This document shows, piece by piece, positions 12,011 to 22,066 of a stretch of 64,000 bases of DNA. Numbering within the stretch: the stretch's first letter is position 1; each line of letters begins with the position of its first letter. The translations under genes were made by a program, and so were the position numbers. Source of the DNA: Hybos culiciformis (Eukaryota; Arthropoda; Insecta; Diptera; Hybotidae); assembly GCA_964007475.1 (NCBI GenBank), contig OZ023274.1:98527322-98591321 (forward strand), in the 5' to 3' direction. The notes beneath the pieces are model-generated. The model saw only the letters and a program-made list of their open reading frames with translations. It made no database searches and was not told the origin of the DNA.

Positions 12011-12882
12011 TAAAATAATTTTCTAATGATAAATCTTGGGAAAATTATAGAGCTCATAAAAATAATAATTTTATATTTTGTATTTTATATTACTATGTTC
12101 ATTAAATTTATTCCTTTAATATAAAATATGCTATTTTTTTTTATGGCCAAACAAATTGGAAGTTGTAAGTTTTCATTCAAATTTAATTTGGAACAACATC
12201 AATGTTATTTGTAGAATATTTTTGTTCTAAAAATAAATTCTTATAACGTCTTATATAATTATTGTACATTAGCAAAATATTAATTGCAGATATAAGTTAC
12301 AGTACTCAAAAAAATTTCTTAATTCCTTCCAAATTTCGTAGAAAATTATATTTCCTTGATTAAAAGTTGAATTCTTATATGAATTCATTAAAAAATAATA
12401 ATTAAAATAGGATATTATGTTATTTACCTAGTTACAATATTATCAGTGGGATTCAAAACATTCAACAATCAGTTCGCATCCCCTAAAAAAGGGAATAAAA
12501 CATTTTTTTTCGTGTTCGAATCCTTTTTTTTTATTTTTTTATTCATCGAAAACCCTTGCCATAATCTATCTTGAAATGTTAAGATTTTAAAACAAGCTTG
12601 TTTGTTGCTCTTGCATTACTTTGTGTTAGCATCTTTTTACTCTTATTAAGCTCTTTCATATAATACAAGTTCAGAAAAATTAGATTTTTCTGATAAATAA
12701 GTAAAAGGTTTGTCACATTTTCCAGTTATTGCCTTATGGAAGATATGGAATTTTTTAATATTTTATGTGTAAAATTAGCTAGTCCATGGCGGGCTAGCAC
12801 ACAGACAGACAAACATAGTTAAAATTTAACTTTCATTCAAAATTAAAATTTTGTATTAAGTATTTGAGTAGTTCATAAATTA
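12011..12882. other. AT-rich stretch, nothing firm
   Basis: No gene seen. It contains a short GCTAG..CTAGC hairpin next to CACACAGACAGACAAACATAG (12779-12818), a phrase common in insect repeat tails, but no element could be delimited. Confidence 0.5.
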
Positions 12883-12985
12883 CAGTGGCAGCACAGTCAA
12901 AACAGTGAATAGTCGATTATCCTAACATGAACTATAGGAAACGCTTTGCGAACCAGATAAATGCCATAACCACCATTTTATAATT
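12883..12985. mobile_element. Possible pogo-like (Tc1/mariner superfamily) terminus
   Basis: After a TA, the sequence reads CAGTGGCAGCACAGTC and then GTGAATAGTCGATTATCC, followed by TAACATGAAC. A CAGTG start with a GTCGATTATCC block resembles the ends of pogo/Tigger-type elements (recalled pattern, not checked). No partner end was found, so this may be a lone, decayed terminus. Confidence 0.25.
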
Positions 12986-14427
12986 TATAACTTATTTCTG
13001 CTTTCTGTTCTAATTTCTGGTTACAATTGCAAATTTTAGTTATATCAAATACAACTCATTGATACATATTCTATATATGCAGTCTATCTACCCTTGATAA
13101 TAAAACATATTTTATTAAATTCAAGAAATATTAAGGAAACCAAAAGTTTTTTTTTTTTTTATTTGACCAAAAACATAATAATTGAAGCAAAAACTCAATA
13201 ATTGGAAAAATTATTATCAAAACCATCGTATTGTTAACAAAAATAATATTCTTAAAATAAATAAATTTAGTAGAATATGATTCAGCTATATATTTTATAC
13301 ACATAGATTATCGTTAAACTTATGTTTGTCATTATTATTATTATTTTAATAAATTTCAATGTCTAATACAATAAAATATATGTATATGTATTGTATTCTA
13401 ACGATTTTTACACAACTATACAACAGTATCATTATGTATATAACTATTATTATGAGTTTTATTGTTATATTTTTAGTATTTATATTGCACATTACGACTA
13501 CCAGTTGGTTAAAAGTTGATTTTGTTTGTTGCTTTCGTCAATTTCTTTTTCATTTTTCTTATAAATCGAAAAATATTTGCTACTGAATATATATACATTA
13601 TAAATATAAACTTATTTTTCTCAAATTTTCCTATTTAAAATGGATATTAGATAATTGAATAGAATTAAATCTATTTATATTTTTGTTATGATTGTGTTAT
13701 TATGTTTTGTTAATGTGTTGTTAATATTTCATACTATATTGCTATATGACCATAAGCGCTACACATAGCAAAGATTTTATCTAAACTTAATAACTCTTAA
13801 ATGATTTAATTTTCTTTTATTTTTCTTTTGAATACATACTATTATCTGAGGCTTTTATTTTTGCGACCTTGACAGTGTTTGATAAAATCATATCAAAATC
13901 TTTAAGGTAATAAATTATTATTTTTTGTGTGGCTGTTTGGTTGTATGTATATGATTGTATCCCTACGCAGTCTAAAAATAAAAAAAAAATTTTTCTTCTT
14001 TTTTACTGCAATATTAAAAATATAATATTGAAGCTTTGTATAGATCACTTTAAAAACAGCTGTGTGTACTACATGTTATGTATATAACTTGAGAAAAAAA
14101 AATGTTAAAAGTGGTGCTTCTTATTATTTTATTAAAGCTTTTTTTTCATTCATCCTTGCTGAACTCTACATAAACATATAATGGTAGTGTACATACAACA
14201 AAATTAAAGCATTTTTCTTTGTTATCAAAATGTTACAAAGCTGATTTCTAAGTGGTTTTATAATTATAACTAATATTAGTTATTAAATATTATTTTTAAG
14301 CATTAGTATTACATTTGTCAATAAAAACTGTATATTTGTTTTTAAGTTTTTATTTTATTATTACATACTTTACTCCTCTTCAAGTTCTAAAATTCTGGAT
14401 TGTAAGATATTTTTGTATATTCTGTTA
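12986..14427. other. AT-rich stretch, no gene seen
   Basis: Poly-A/T runs and a short (ATT)n patch at 13331-13345. The open frame at 13359-13586 is Tyr/Ile/Phe-rich with no family resemblance and is judged spurious. Confidence 0.6.
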
Positions 14428-14798
14428 AGGGACTGTTCAAAAATCACGTAACGGCCTAGGGGGGGGGGGGGATTTGAAAATTTGTTACGGTTTGTACGGG
14501 GTGGGGGCTTTGTTTTTAAAAATGTTAAGTAACCAAATTTCCTCATTTTTATAAAAAAAATTACACTAAATATAATATTAATGTACGCAAAAAAAAAAAC
14601 GAACATTTTCATGAAATTCATATGTGCAAAAAAAAATCCACTTATTTTAAATTTTAAATCTAAATAGTGTTTTAAATTTTGTTACTTTATTATTCTTGGG
14701 GTGGGGGAGGGTCTTCGGAATTTGTTACGATCTGTTACTATGAAGGGAGGGGTTAAAAAACGGCAAGAACAGCGTTACGTAATTTGTGAACAGTCCCT
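14428..14798. mobile_element. MITE with AGGGACTGTTCA ends and G-rich subterminal blocks
   Basis: A 371-bp element. The left end reads AGGGACTGTTCAAAAATCAC and the right end, reverse complemented, reads AGGGACTGTTCACAAATTAC; both continue into GTAACG. It is flanked by TA on both sides (14426-14427 and 14799-14800). A TTAA/TTAT reading of the same flanks would instead hint at piggyBac-like insertion. Just inside each end is a long G-rich block (13 Gs at 14459-14471; GGGGTGGGGGAGGG at 14699-14712) followed by AATTTGTTACG. GGGACTGTTCA-ended MITEs of this build are widespread in arthropods (general knowledge). The proline-rich frame at its left end is a translation of the G-run, not a gene. Confidence 0.85.
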
Positions 14799-15374
14799 TA
14801 TGCAAATTCAGGTATTTTTCTATGACTTTAAACCTTTTCTTGTTATTGAGATTTTCGATTGTTTTTTTGATTTACAAACTTTTACACTCAAAAACAATGC
14901 GGTGGAAAATCAGCAATAAAATAAAACAGAAATATTATCGCTAAGCTTTACAGACTAGGGGATTATTAAATGAGCGTTAGCAATTAAACATATTTAGTAG
15001 TTGTTTAAATGTGTTTTAAATCATTGTTAAATCACTTGAACCTGATAAAGTACGTAAAGTATATTCAGGCAACTAAACTATCTAAAAATATCGATTGCAC
15101 ATACATGTGCATTTATCAAAAATTAAATCAGTTTAATTTATGGAAACACGAATTTAAATTGAGGATTGCACTAATTTAAAACATGTTTTAATTATCTAGT
15201 CTGTATAAACCATATAAAATTGTGTTATTTTCTAGCAGCGTTTGCTCAAAATCTTGCATTTATTGTTAGACATTGTAGCATTATTTTATTGTTAAACATT
15301 GTAGCATTATTTTCGAAAGGAATATTAATTTAAATAGTGAGAAAATTTTTAAGTTCTAGTAAATTTTTTGTGTA
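14799..15374. other. AT-rich stretch, nothing recognised
   Basis: Includes a short direct repeat (ATTGTAGCATTATTTT twice at about 15272-15315). No gene or element ends seen. Confidence 0.6.
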
Positions 15375-15857
15375 CGCCCAACTCTTTTTTTATACGGTGC
15401 ATACGTTCCAATTAAAACCGTGTAATTAAAAACCCGTGTAAAAAAAGACATGGTGAACATATTAAAATTGAGGATATGTTCCGCACTTCAAAAAATTGTG
15501 TAACTTGAAAAACTGAACTATATCTAAAAACCGTGCAAAAAAAAAAATTAAAAACTGAAACAAAAAAAAAATATGAAAACAGAAATTATATTGGTAAAGG
15601 CACAATGAACAAAAATAAACCGTCGAATAAATCTTTACGAATCGCCAATATTGAAAATAGATGCAATGCTTGTACATTTAATGTAACTAAATCTTTTAAA
15701 AAGAAAATTGAAATAATTTTACAACTACTTCGTGTTAGAGGACTAAATTCGTGTTAGACGAAATAAATCGTGCAAAAAAAAATTTGTTTGATCTTTTTTT
15801 GGACCGTGTTATTTCAAAATCTGGTAAAAAAAGACCGTGTAAAAAAAGAGTTGGGTG
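15375..15857. mobile_element. Non-autonomous TA element with CCCAACTC ends
   Basis: A 483-bp element. The left end is CGCCCAACTCTTTTTTTATA and the right end, reverse complemented, is CACCCAACTCTTTTTTTACA, both followed by CGGT. TA lies on both sides (15373-15374 and 15858-15859). The phrase ACCGTGTAA or a close variant recurs just inside both ends and further in (near 15417, 15433, 15528, 15803 and 15833), which looks like reiterated protein-binding sites. Short frames on both strands inside it (15533-15757 plus, 15462-15677 minus) have no recognisable transposase motif. Likely a Tc1/mariner-like non-autonomous element. Confidence 0.85.
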
Positions 15858-16244
15858 TATATAATTTTGCATTGAATTTACATCATATACCTACATATTA
15901 AAATTATAATTTGTTATATTTAGTTTTAAATATTTTTTTGTACCCATGTTATTGGAGCATACGCGGATGCAATAAGTTATTTTGGTAAATAAATATTTTT
16001 TTTATATTCAAAATAATTGTGAACTTTGTAAAATTGAATAATAAAGATATAAAAATTAAATCAAAATTTAGAAGTGGCATAATATTTTTAAATTTTCATG
16101 CATAATATTATTGGCGTTACTGAGCTTTTCAATTAATTATTATATTTTATTTTGACTTTAAGATACTAACTTAAATATTTTATTTTTTTGAATAATTTAT
16201 TTTATTGTTATTTTTATCTTTTAATTCAAAAAATTTAAATAAAA
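15858..16244. other. AT-rich stretch, nothing recognised
   Basis: Low-complexity A/T-rich sequence with no gene, repeat pair or splice signal of note. Confidence 0.6.
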
Positions 16245-16448
16245 TTATTTTTGTGATTGGTTTTCTTTATAATTTTTATTGCTTTCGATCGGCGCGCTCT
16301 TATTATTACCATGTTTGGTTATTCTCCATGGCTTATTAGTTTTCTTAAAATCTTTTATATGAACTAAGTCGCGTTGATACGATTGAGTGTCCCGAAATTT
16401 TAGAGGTGACAATTTTCCCACTGCCGATCGAGATGAAATTTTGCACAT
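16245..16448 (-). pseudogene. Possible LTR-retrotransposon integrase C-terminus relic
   Basis: A 67-codon minus-strand frame lies in a patch of near-normal base composition. The stretch RDLVHIKDFKKTNKPWR-IT-KHGNN is reminiscent of the GD-LV-x-I-x-DF-x-x-x-NKP-W-x-x-x-I linker at the end of Ty3/gypsy integrases. No zinc finger, DDE core or LTR is seen nearby, and the frame is broken on both sides. The match is recalled by eye and weak, and an unrelated repeat is an equal possibility. The same patch contains GATCGGCGCGC and CGATCGAGATGAAATTTTGC phrases. Confidence 0.25.
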
Positions 16449-17951
16449 TGACTTACATTAGGTGACAATACATTATAGAAAATTTTGACATTATATTTCC
16501 CTATTGCGATACCGAATCTGTAATTCTAAATTTAATTTTTAACTTTTATTTTGCTATTTTTAGATACATTTTATTTGAAAAAAAAAGAAACCCATAAAAG
16601 GTTGTAACAACTAAAGAACATTCGACTTCTACAAAAAAAAAAAAAAATTAAAAAAAAAGAAAATTGTATGTTTTTACTTTTGGAATTTTTATCCATCGTC
16701 GAAAGCTTCATCATCATCAGTTTTAGTTACAGTTATTTCATTGAAACGTACGGTTCTCTAAGACGACTTAATCAAAAAATAAAAAATGCTTCCGATATAA
16801 AAATTAAAAAAAAAATTTTCTCGCCGATTAAATAATAATAATATAATTTTCCAAAAGGGAAGAAAATTAGAAAATAAAAAAAAAATTATAATAATTATTA
16901 TTAAAACGACATAAAAAGAAAATTTTAATCTTTTTTTTTTTTTTTTTTTAATTTTTTGTTGCCGCTGCTGTTGTCCTTTTTTCCTTTTTTTTGTGGCTAG
17001 AAATATTTATTATTGTTTTTGTTGTCTTCTCAAAAAAAAAATAATAACAACAATACTCGTACGTTATCAAAAAACGAAAGCTTTTCTATTTATTTATTTG
17101 ATTACTATTTTCAAAAAAAAAAAATAAAAAAAATTGTTGTGCATGCAAAAACTACATAAAAAAAAGGATAAAAAAAAAAATAAATAAATTCGTAAAATTT
17201 AAAAGCATTTTCTTTAGGATGAATAAGGATAAAAGATAAAAACAAAAATAAAAATAATAATAATAATGTTATTGTTTTGAATTTTGAATTGTTGCTTTCT
17301 CGATATTTTTATGCATAGAGTAGTTTTGTGGTAACGTGTGTTTTGTAGTTCGGCATTTTTGTGAAGGTAAAAAAAAAAAAAAAATTGAAAATTTTAAAGA
17401 ACGGTAGCAAAAAAATAATAACTTTTAGCTATTTATTAACTTTTTTATTATTATGATTGAAATTGAAGGTTTAATGTTATGACATGAAAAAAAAAGAAGA
17501 ATATGAGCAATTCAGAGAAAAACATTATTTTTTAATAAAATATCTAAAAAGTGAAAATGAAAGGAGGATTAAAAAATAAATAAAAAAAAAAAAAAAAAAA
17601 TTTAAAAATAGAATTAGAAAAACGTGTATAAAATTATAAATAAATTTATTTCATTCATATAAAAGAGAAAAAAATAAATAAAAAATAAAATTTTCTTGCG
17701 AATATACCTACCTAATATGTTTACTAATTTAAAATCTATTAAATTTAGCAAAAATCACAATTTCTTTATACAGAAAAAATAAAAAAAATTAAAATAAAAA
17801 ATTTTATATTCATAATTTCAAGTTTTGTTGAAAATGATGTTCTGGAATTTAAGTACGTGCACATTGTGTAGGTGGCAATAAACTAAGATGTTTGCCATCT
17901 ACACTGAAAATATACAAAATAGCTGTGGCAACTATATATTTTCTCTTCTAA
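16449..17951. other. AT-rich stretch with long A/T runs
   Basis: Dominated by poly-A/T tracts with a small CCGCTGCTGTTG patch near 16961. The end (17860-17930) contains GTAGGTGGCAATAAACTAAGATG and inverted GCCATCTAC, a weak local hairpin. No gene supported. Confidence 0.55.
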
Positions 17952-18432
17952 TGCCTTGTTCACACTTCGCTAATTTAACATGTTCGAAAGGAGTTAAACA
18001 TCTTTGGAAAATCGACCGTTCAAACCATGTTTTTCATATGTTAACATGTTTAGCTCTGTCAGATAAACAATTTCAAATAATACCGGAGATAAGCTCAAAG
18101 GAACTGACGCGCCCAAAAAAGTTAAAATATATGAAGTTGTGTCAAGGTTAAGAACTCGCGCGTCATTTATCTTGAGTGTATTTCCACCTTTATAAAATTT
18201 CAAAGTCAAAAATGACATACCAAGTAAAAATTAATGCATACTGAATATTGCCTAACAAAATATTATTCAAAAATTACTCATTCATCCCTGAAAATTAACA
18301 TGTTTTTGTAGAAACATGTTGAAGAACGTGTTTCTGTTTTAATTTTTTTACTATGAAAAAACAACATCAAAAACACCAACGGAACATGTTCGTCGTCCGA
18401 ACATGTTAAATTAGCTAGGTGTGAACAAGCTA
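17952..18432. mobile_element. PIF/Harbinger-like MITE with AACATGTT motifs
   Basis: A 481-bp element with about 30-bp inverted ends. The left is TGCCTTGTTCACACTTCGC and the right, reverse complemented, is TAGCTTGTTCACACCTAGC, both followed by TAATTTAACATGTTCG. TAA flanks both sides (17949-17951 and 18433-18435). A 3-bp TWA duplication and a G/T-rich TIR containing TTGTTCACAC fit PIF/Harbinger elements (inference). The palindrome AACATGTT or a variant is repeated many times inside both halves. The minus frame 17994-18218 has no recognised domain. Confidence 0.8.
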
Positions 18433-18746
18433 TAAGTGAAATCGAATTAATGGATAAGTTTATCAACATTAGCTGTTTGTCGTCATAGAAATGAACAATA
18501 GCTTGTACTTTTACTTTTTATTATATCTATTCAAATGGTTATAATGTATTATATATTAAACTTGGTCTGTCACTAATTGATTTTAAAGAAAAAAACCAGC
18601 TCGGTTAAACAACGGATGCCAATCATAACACTATATAAAGAAATAAAGAAATGGAGTTTAATTAATTTTATGAGAAAAAAAATATCGCAAAAAAATTCTT
18701 AATTTAAAATACCTGTATTTTAAAATAGTGTAAATTTTAAATCTTG
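18433..18746. other. AT-rich spacer, nothing recognised
   Basis: No gene or repeat boundaries seen between the two flanking transposons. Confidence 0.6.
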
Positions 18747-19039
18747 CACTGAAAAAAAAAAGATAGATGCGTCAGCTTTTTTTTTTTTGCTATAATATCT
18801 AGTTTATCACATATTAAAACAATATTTGTCAGAAAAATTTCAAAAAGTGTATTAAAAAAATATTTGTTATTTATTTTTCGTTGGGAAAAACAATAAAAAT
18901 TAAGTTTTCGAGAAGTAAATTTTGCTATAATTCATTTGCTGTGTATTTAATAGTATACTATTTGAAAATAATGCAATTTTAGCTGTAACTTTAAATAGCT
19001 GGTCATTACAGCTATTTTTCGAACGAGTTTTTTTCAGTG
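18747..19039. mobile_element. CACTGAAAAAAA-end MITE, copy 1
   Basis: A 293-bp element whose ends are CACTGAAAAAAA and, reverse complemented, CACTGAAAAAAA. Both are preceded by TG rather than TA, so no clean target duplication is visible. Interior phrases (CAAATTTT..CTATAATTCATTTG-type sequence, GCAATTTTAGCTGTAACTTT, ATAGCTGG) recur in diverged form in the element at 60421-60875, which supports a dispersed family. No coding capacity. Confidence 0.65.
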
Positions 19040-20283
19040 CAGTATTTTAAAAATTATAGGATTTTAAAAAACAGGATTTTCAAATAGACGATTTGGAAAC
19101 ATAGAACATTTTCTCATATAAACCATATTTCAGGGTTCCAAAGTTTAGGATCTATTGGAAGTTGTTTCAAAGTTAAGAAAAGCCTTTTCATTGTATTGTG
19201 AATTGAATTTATCTGTTTTATTTTGATTTCCCGATTAAGATGAAAAAACCTTTGAAAATGTAACTTTATTAAAAAAAATGCGATTCGAAAATAATATTGT
19301 ATAATAAAAGGGAGAAATCTTTGAATATATTATTTACAAATTTTTATAATTCAGCCATGGGCCATGGGAAATAATTCCGTTTCAATAATTCGCATTGTCC
19401 ATCTGTTTAAAAAACGAAATAATCACAAATTGTTGAGTTTAATAATCTTTTTTTAAAATAAAACTTTCCCATTGATGTTAAATTATTACTTTTTCTTTTA
19501 GACAATTATGTGTATACATATCTTAAACACATATGTTCCGCCTTGAAAAGTTTTTCCAACAAGTGTTTTAATTTTTTGTTAGTATTTTCAATTCAAAATG
19601 AAAAATAATCAGATTTAAATGATTGCAAACAAAATGGACAAAAAAAACATTGAATGTACTATTATAGTTTCAATGAAAAGAAACTTGCAATAAATATATA
19701 TTATATATATATAATATGAAGATGTATACAACACTTTATAAAAATGTTTACATTTAGTAATGTTGTATGTAATGGGTATTTGTGTAACAAATGTAATAAA
19801 TGAAAATACAATACAAAAATTTCACCTGATTTGTTTTATATAAAAAGTACGTATTATGCTTTTTCATTTAAATTTGGAAAAGTTTAAAAACAAATTTAAA
19901 GTTAAAAAAAAAGAAAAAGAAATATAACAAAACGAGTGAAAATTATCGTATAACTTTTTGAAAAATGTATATTGCGAATAAAAAAGTAAAAAAATAACTT
20001 TTACGTGAAAAACACTATATAGGTACCTACTTAATGTAACATTTTTGTTTTGTTTTATTTGCTTATACCTTTTTTGAACAGTACAGGGTATAATTAAATT
20101 TGTAATACTGCAGTTAATTAAAGTTAAAGTTAGTAAGTTAATTAAGTGTATTAAAGTTTTTTTTTTTAATTAGGGAAAAATTGGAGTCAAGGAATAAATT
20201 TCTATCACTGAAAACCAACTTTAATATATGTACTATCATCATTTTCATCGATATTTTCTTATTGAAATATGAAAATATCTTTA
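19040..20283. other. AT-rich stretch, no gene seen
   Basis: Contains a CCATGGGCCATGGG doublet at 19356-19369 and otherwise A/T-rich filler. No coding frame or transposon ends recognised. Confidence 0.6.
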
Positions 20284-20689
20284 TGCCTTGACCACAGCTA
20301 ATACCGCAAAGCAATTTTGAGCTACCGTAAAAACCGATTTTCTGCGTTATTTCTTATTTATTTTAAATAAAAATTATGAAAAACGAAAGATACTTATTAA
20401 TTTTATTGATTTTTTGCAAAAAGAATTTCTTAAAATTATTTCATAATTAATTAGAAAACTCAATTTATTTTTTTTTTGCTCCAGAAAGAATTGACTACGT
20501 CACAAAATAATTTTTTTGTTTCTTTTTCACAGCGTTTCTTTTGCATCGAAATTGTCACAATCATATTATAAAAAAACAAAAGCAGTTGTTTGCAGTTGAT
20601 TTTTTTGCTTTCAGGTAAAATTAGCTGTGAACAGGTTTCCGGAACATTCCTTCAAAAATTGCTTTGCGGTATTAGCTATGCTCAAGGCA
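20284..20689. mobile_element. PIF/Harbinger-like MITE with TGCCTTGA ends
   Basis: A 406-bp element. The left end reads TGCCTTGACCACAGCTAATA and the right, reverse complemented, reads TGCCTTGAGCATAGCTAATA; both continue CCGCAAAGCAATTTT. TTA flanks both sides (20281-20283 and 20690-20692), a 3-bp TWA duplication typical of PIF/Harbinger. The first seven bases match those of the element at 17952, suggesting related transposase recognition. It contains a CTTTCAG|GTAAAA string at 20608-20620, probably fortuitous. No transposase frame. Confidence 0.85.
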
Positions 20690-20724
20690 TTAACGTTCGA
20701 AGGAAACCGAAAAAGTATTATCAA

Positions 20725-21069
20725 AGAATAAGAATACCTAAAGAAATGCATTCCCTTCAAATTTCTCGCCATTTATTCCACTGGAACATCTCATTCATAA
20801 ACCTGAAAGGTTTGTATATTTGCTTTGTTCCATTTATAAAGAATAAAAACAACTACTTTATTTGTATTTTATTATAAGGAATTAAAGTTATGTGAACAAT
20901 GTGGCTTAGTGCGTAGGACGCAGAACTATAAACATGAAGGGACTGAGTTCGATCCTAAGTAAGATCTTTTTTTTTTGCTATTTTTTCTCTTTTTGGTATA
21001 TTAAATTCCACTTAAATATTGTATATAATTATAGGCAAAAACTTTTTTTTCTTGTTCTGTTCAAATTAG
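20725..21069. repeat. Left arm of a 345-bp long inverted repeat
   Basis: This arm is the reverse complement of 21507-21851. Positions pair with a constant coordinate sum at both ends, so indels balance out. The outer half or so is identical and I count roughly a dozen differences in the whole arm. The arm contains a tRNA-like sequence with a T-run after it. Together the arms and the 437-bp centre form a fold-back unit of 1127 bp inserted just beyond the MITE at 20284-20689. High arm identity means the inversion is recent or has been homogenised. Confidence 0.9.
20898..20976 (+). pseudogene. tRNA-like sequence with Pol III boxes and T-run (left arm)
   Basis: A-box-like TGGCTTAGTGCGTAGG is followed 30-odd bases later by B-box-like GAGTTCGATCC, then a run of ten Ts at 20967-20976 that would stop RNA polymerase III. 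The order CTTAG..GTAGG..CAGAACTATAA..TGAAGG.ACTGAGTTCGA resembles elongator tRNA-Met, with TAT at the anticodon position. The acceptor stem does not pair and the D and anticodon stems are poor, so it is not a working tRNA. It reads best as a tRNA-derived SINE head or tRNA pseudogene. An inverted copy with a better B box (GGGTTCGATCCC) is at 21600-21679. Confidence 0.55.
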
Positions 21070-21088
21070 TGCCAAAGAATTTTTTGTT

Positions 21089-21279
21089 ACGAAATTTGTG
21101 TGTTTAATTATTTGCTCTTTTTATTTACTAAATTTGAATGAAATCGAACGAACTTTTGAAGTCCTCCTCAAGGGAAGGTCGCTGGGTAGGAGGCCAATAC
21201 ATTTTTCTAACGAAATTTGTGTTTTTAATTATTTCGTCTTTTTATGTACTAAATTTCAATGAAATCGGACGAACTTTTG
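21089..21279. repeat. Imperfect 70-bp direct repeat in the fold-back centre
   Basis: The segments 21089-21158 and 21210-21279 are about 90 percent alike by eye (both contain ACGAAATTTGTGT and CTAAATTT, ATGAAATCG.ACGAACTTTT). They are separated by a 51-bp GC-richer spacer (GGTCGCTGGGTAGGAGGCC). No coding frame is convincing. The repeat sits in the non-palindromic centre of the inverted repeat. Confidence 0.8.
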
Positions 21280-21439
21280 GTTGTGAAAATTGTGAAAATT
21301 TGATTGCAAAATTGCGCGGGCAGACATTGAAATTAAGTAACGAGCGTAATGTTTAAAAAAAATTAATTTAAGCTGATTATTTTATTTAGTTTTTTACAAA
21401 AAATTTATAAAAAAAAATGTTTTCATCAATTTTTTAAAT

Positions 21440-21514
21440 GAAATCGTAGCTCAAAGGATTGGGTCGCGACATGTTATAATAGTTTTATCCCCGGTTCAAA
21501 TCCCCGCTAATTTG
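21440..21514 (+). pseudogene. Second tRNA-like sequence (fold-back centre)
   Basis: A-box-like TAGCTCAAAGGATTGG and a perfect B box GGTTCAAATCC are spaced as in a tRNA. The flanks GAAATCG and CTAATTT form a partial acceptor stem (five of seven pairs counting G-T), and the D stem GCTC/GGGT can pair with wobbles. No anticodon stem forms. This suggests an independent tRNA-derived head rather than a copy of the arm sequence. Confidence 0.45.
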
Positions 21515-21851
21515 AACATAACAAGAAATAAAAAGTTTTTGCTTATAATTATATACAATATTTAAGTGGATTTTAATATACCAAAAAACGAAAAAATAGC
21601 TAAAAAAAAAGATCTCACTTGGGATCGAACCCAGTCCCTTCATTTTTATAGTTCTGCGTCCTACGCACTAAGCCACATTGTTCACATAATTTAATTCCTT
21701 ATAATAAAATACAAATAAAGTAGTTGTTTTTATTCTTTATAAATGGAACAAAGCAAATATACAAACCTTTCAGGTTTATGAATGAGATGTTCCAGTGGAA
21801 TAAATGGCGAGAAATTTGAAGGGAATGCATTTCTTTAGGTATTCTTATTCT
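21507..21851. repeat. Right arm of the 345-bp long inverted repeat
   Basis: Reverse complement of 20725-21069. Differences are concentrated toward the centre of the structure (for example in the T-run and around the B box). Beyond 21851 similarity to the left flank stops abruptly, marking a real end. Confidence 0.9.
21600..21679 (-). pseudogene. tRNA-like sequence with Pol III boxes (right arm)
   Basis: The inverted copy of the left-arm sequence. On the minus strand it reads AATGTGGCTTAGTGCGTAGG, then GGGTTCGATCCC, then eight to nine Ts. Its B box is closer to consensus than the left copy's, so this arm is the likelier ancestral or active version. Confidence 0.5.
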
Positions 21852-22002
21852 ATGGTATTATGTTGAAGGATGAATGAATGGGAAATTTTATATGAATTTT
21901 AATAAAAGTTTTTCTGGAAAATATTCCAATCCAAATTTATTATTCTTTAAATGAATTTTTATACTCAGGGGAGAATTCAAATACTACGACTGTCCTGATT
22001 CC

Positions 22003-22066
22003 ATTATCATACGGTACGAGCGATTATCATACGGTACGAGCGGTTGAGGTTTGATTCCCATCTCGA
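22003..22066. repeat. 20-bp tandem duplication next to a B-box-like motif
   Basis: Two perfect adjacent copies of ATTATCATACGGTACGAGCG (22003-22022 and 22023-22042) are followed by GTTGAGGTTTGATTCCCATC, which contains a B-box-like GGTTTGATTCC. This could be another decayed tRNA-derived SINE head that has undergone a slip duplication. A long T run follows at about 22121-22140. Confidence 0.6.

Noticed and set aside
12500..12540. GTTCGAATCC followed by a T run, like a Pol III B box and terminator
   Set aside because: No A box at tRNA distance upstream and no cloverleaf can be drawn.
14370..14621. Minus-strand frame with a proline-rich stretch
   Set aside because: The PPPP comes from translating the G-run of the MITE at 14428 and the frame crosses its boundary.
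20608..20620. CTTTCAG|GTAAAA, resembling a ratchet splice site
   Set aside because: It lies inside a MITE and GTAAAA is a weak donor, so it is more likely accidental.
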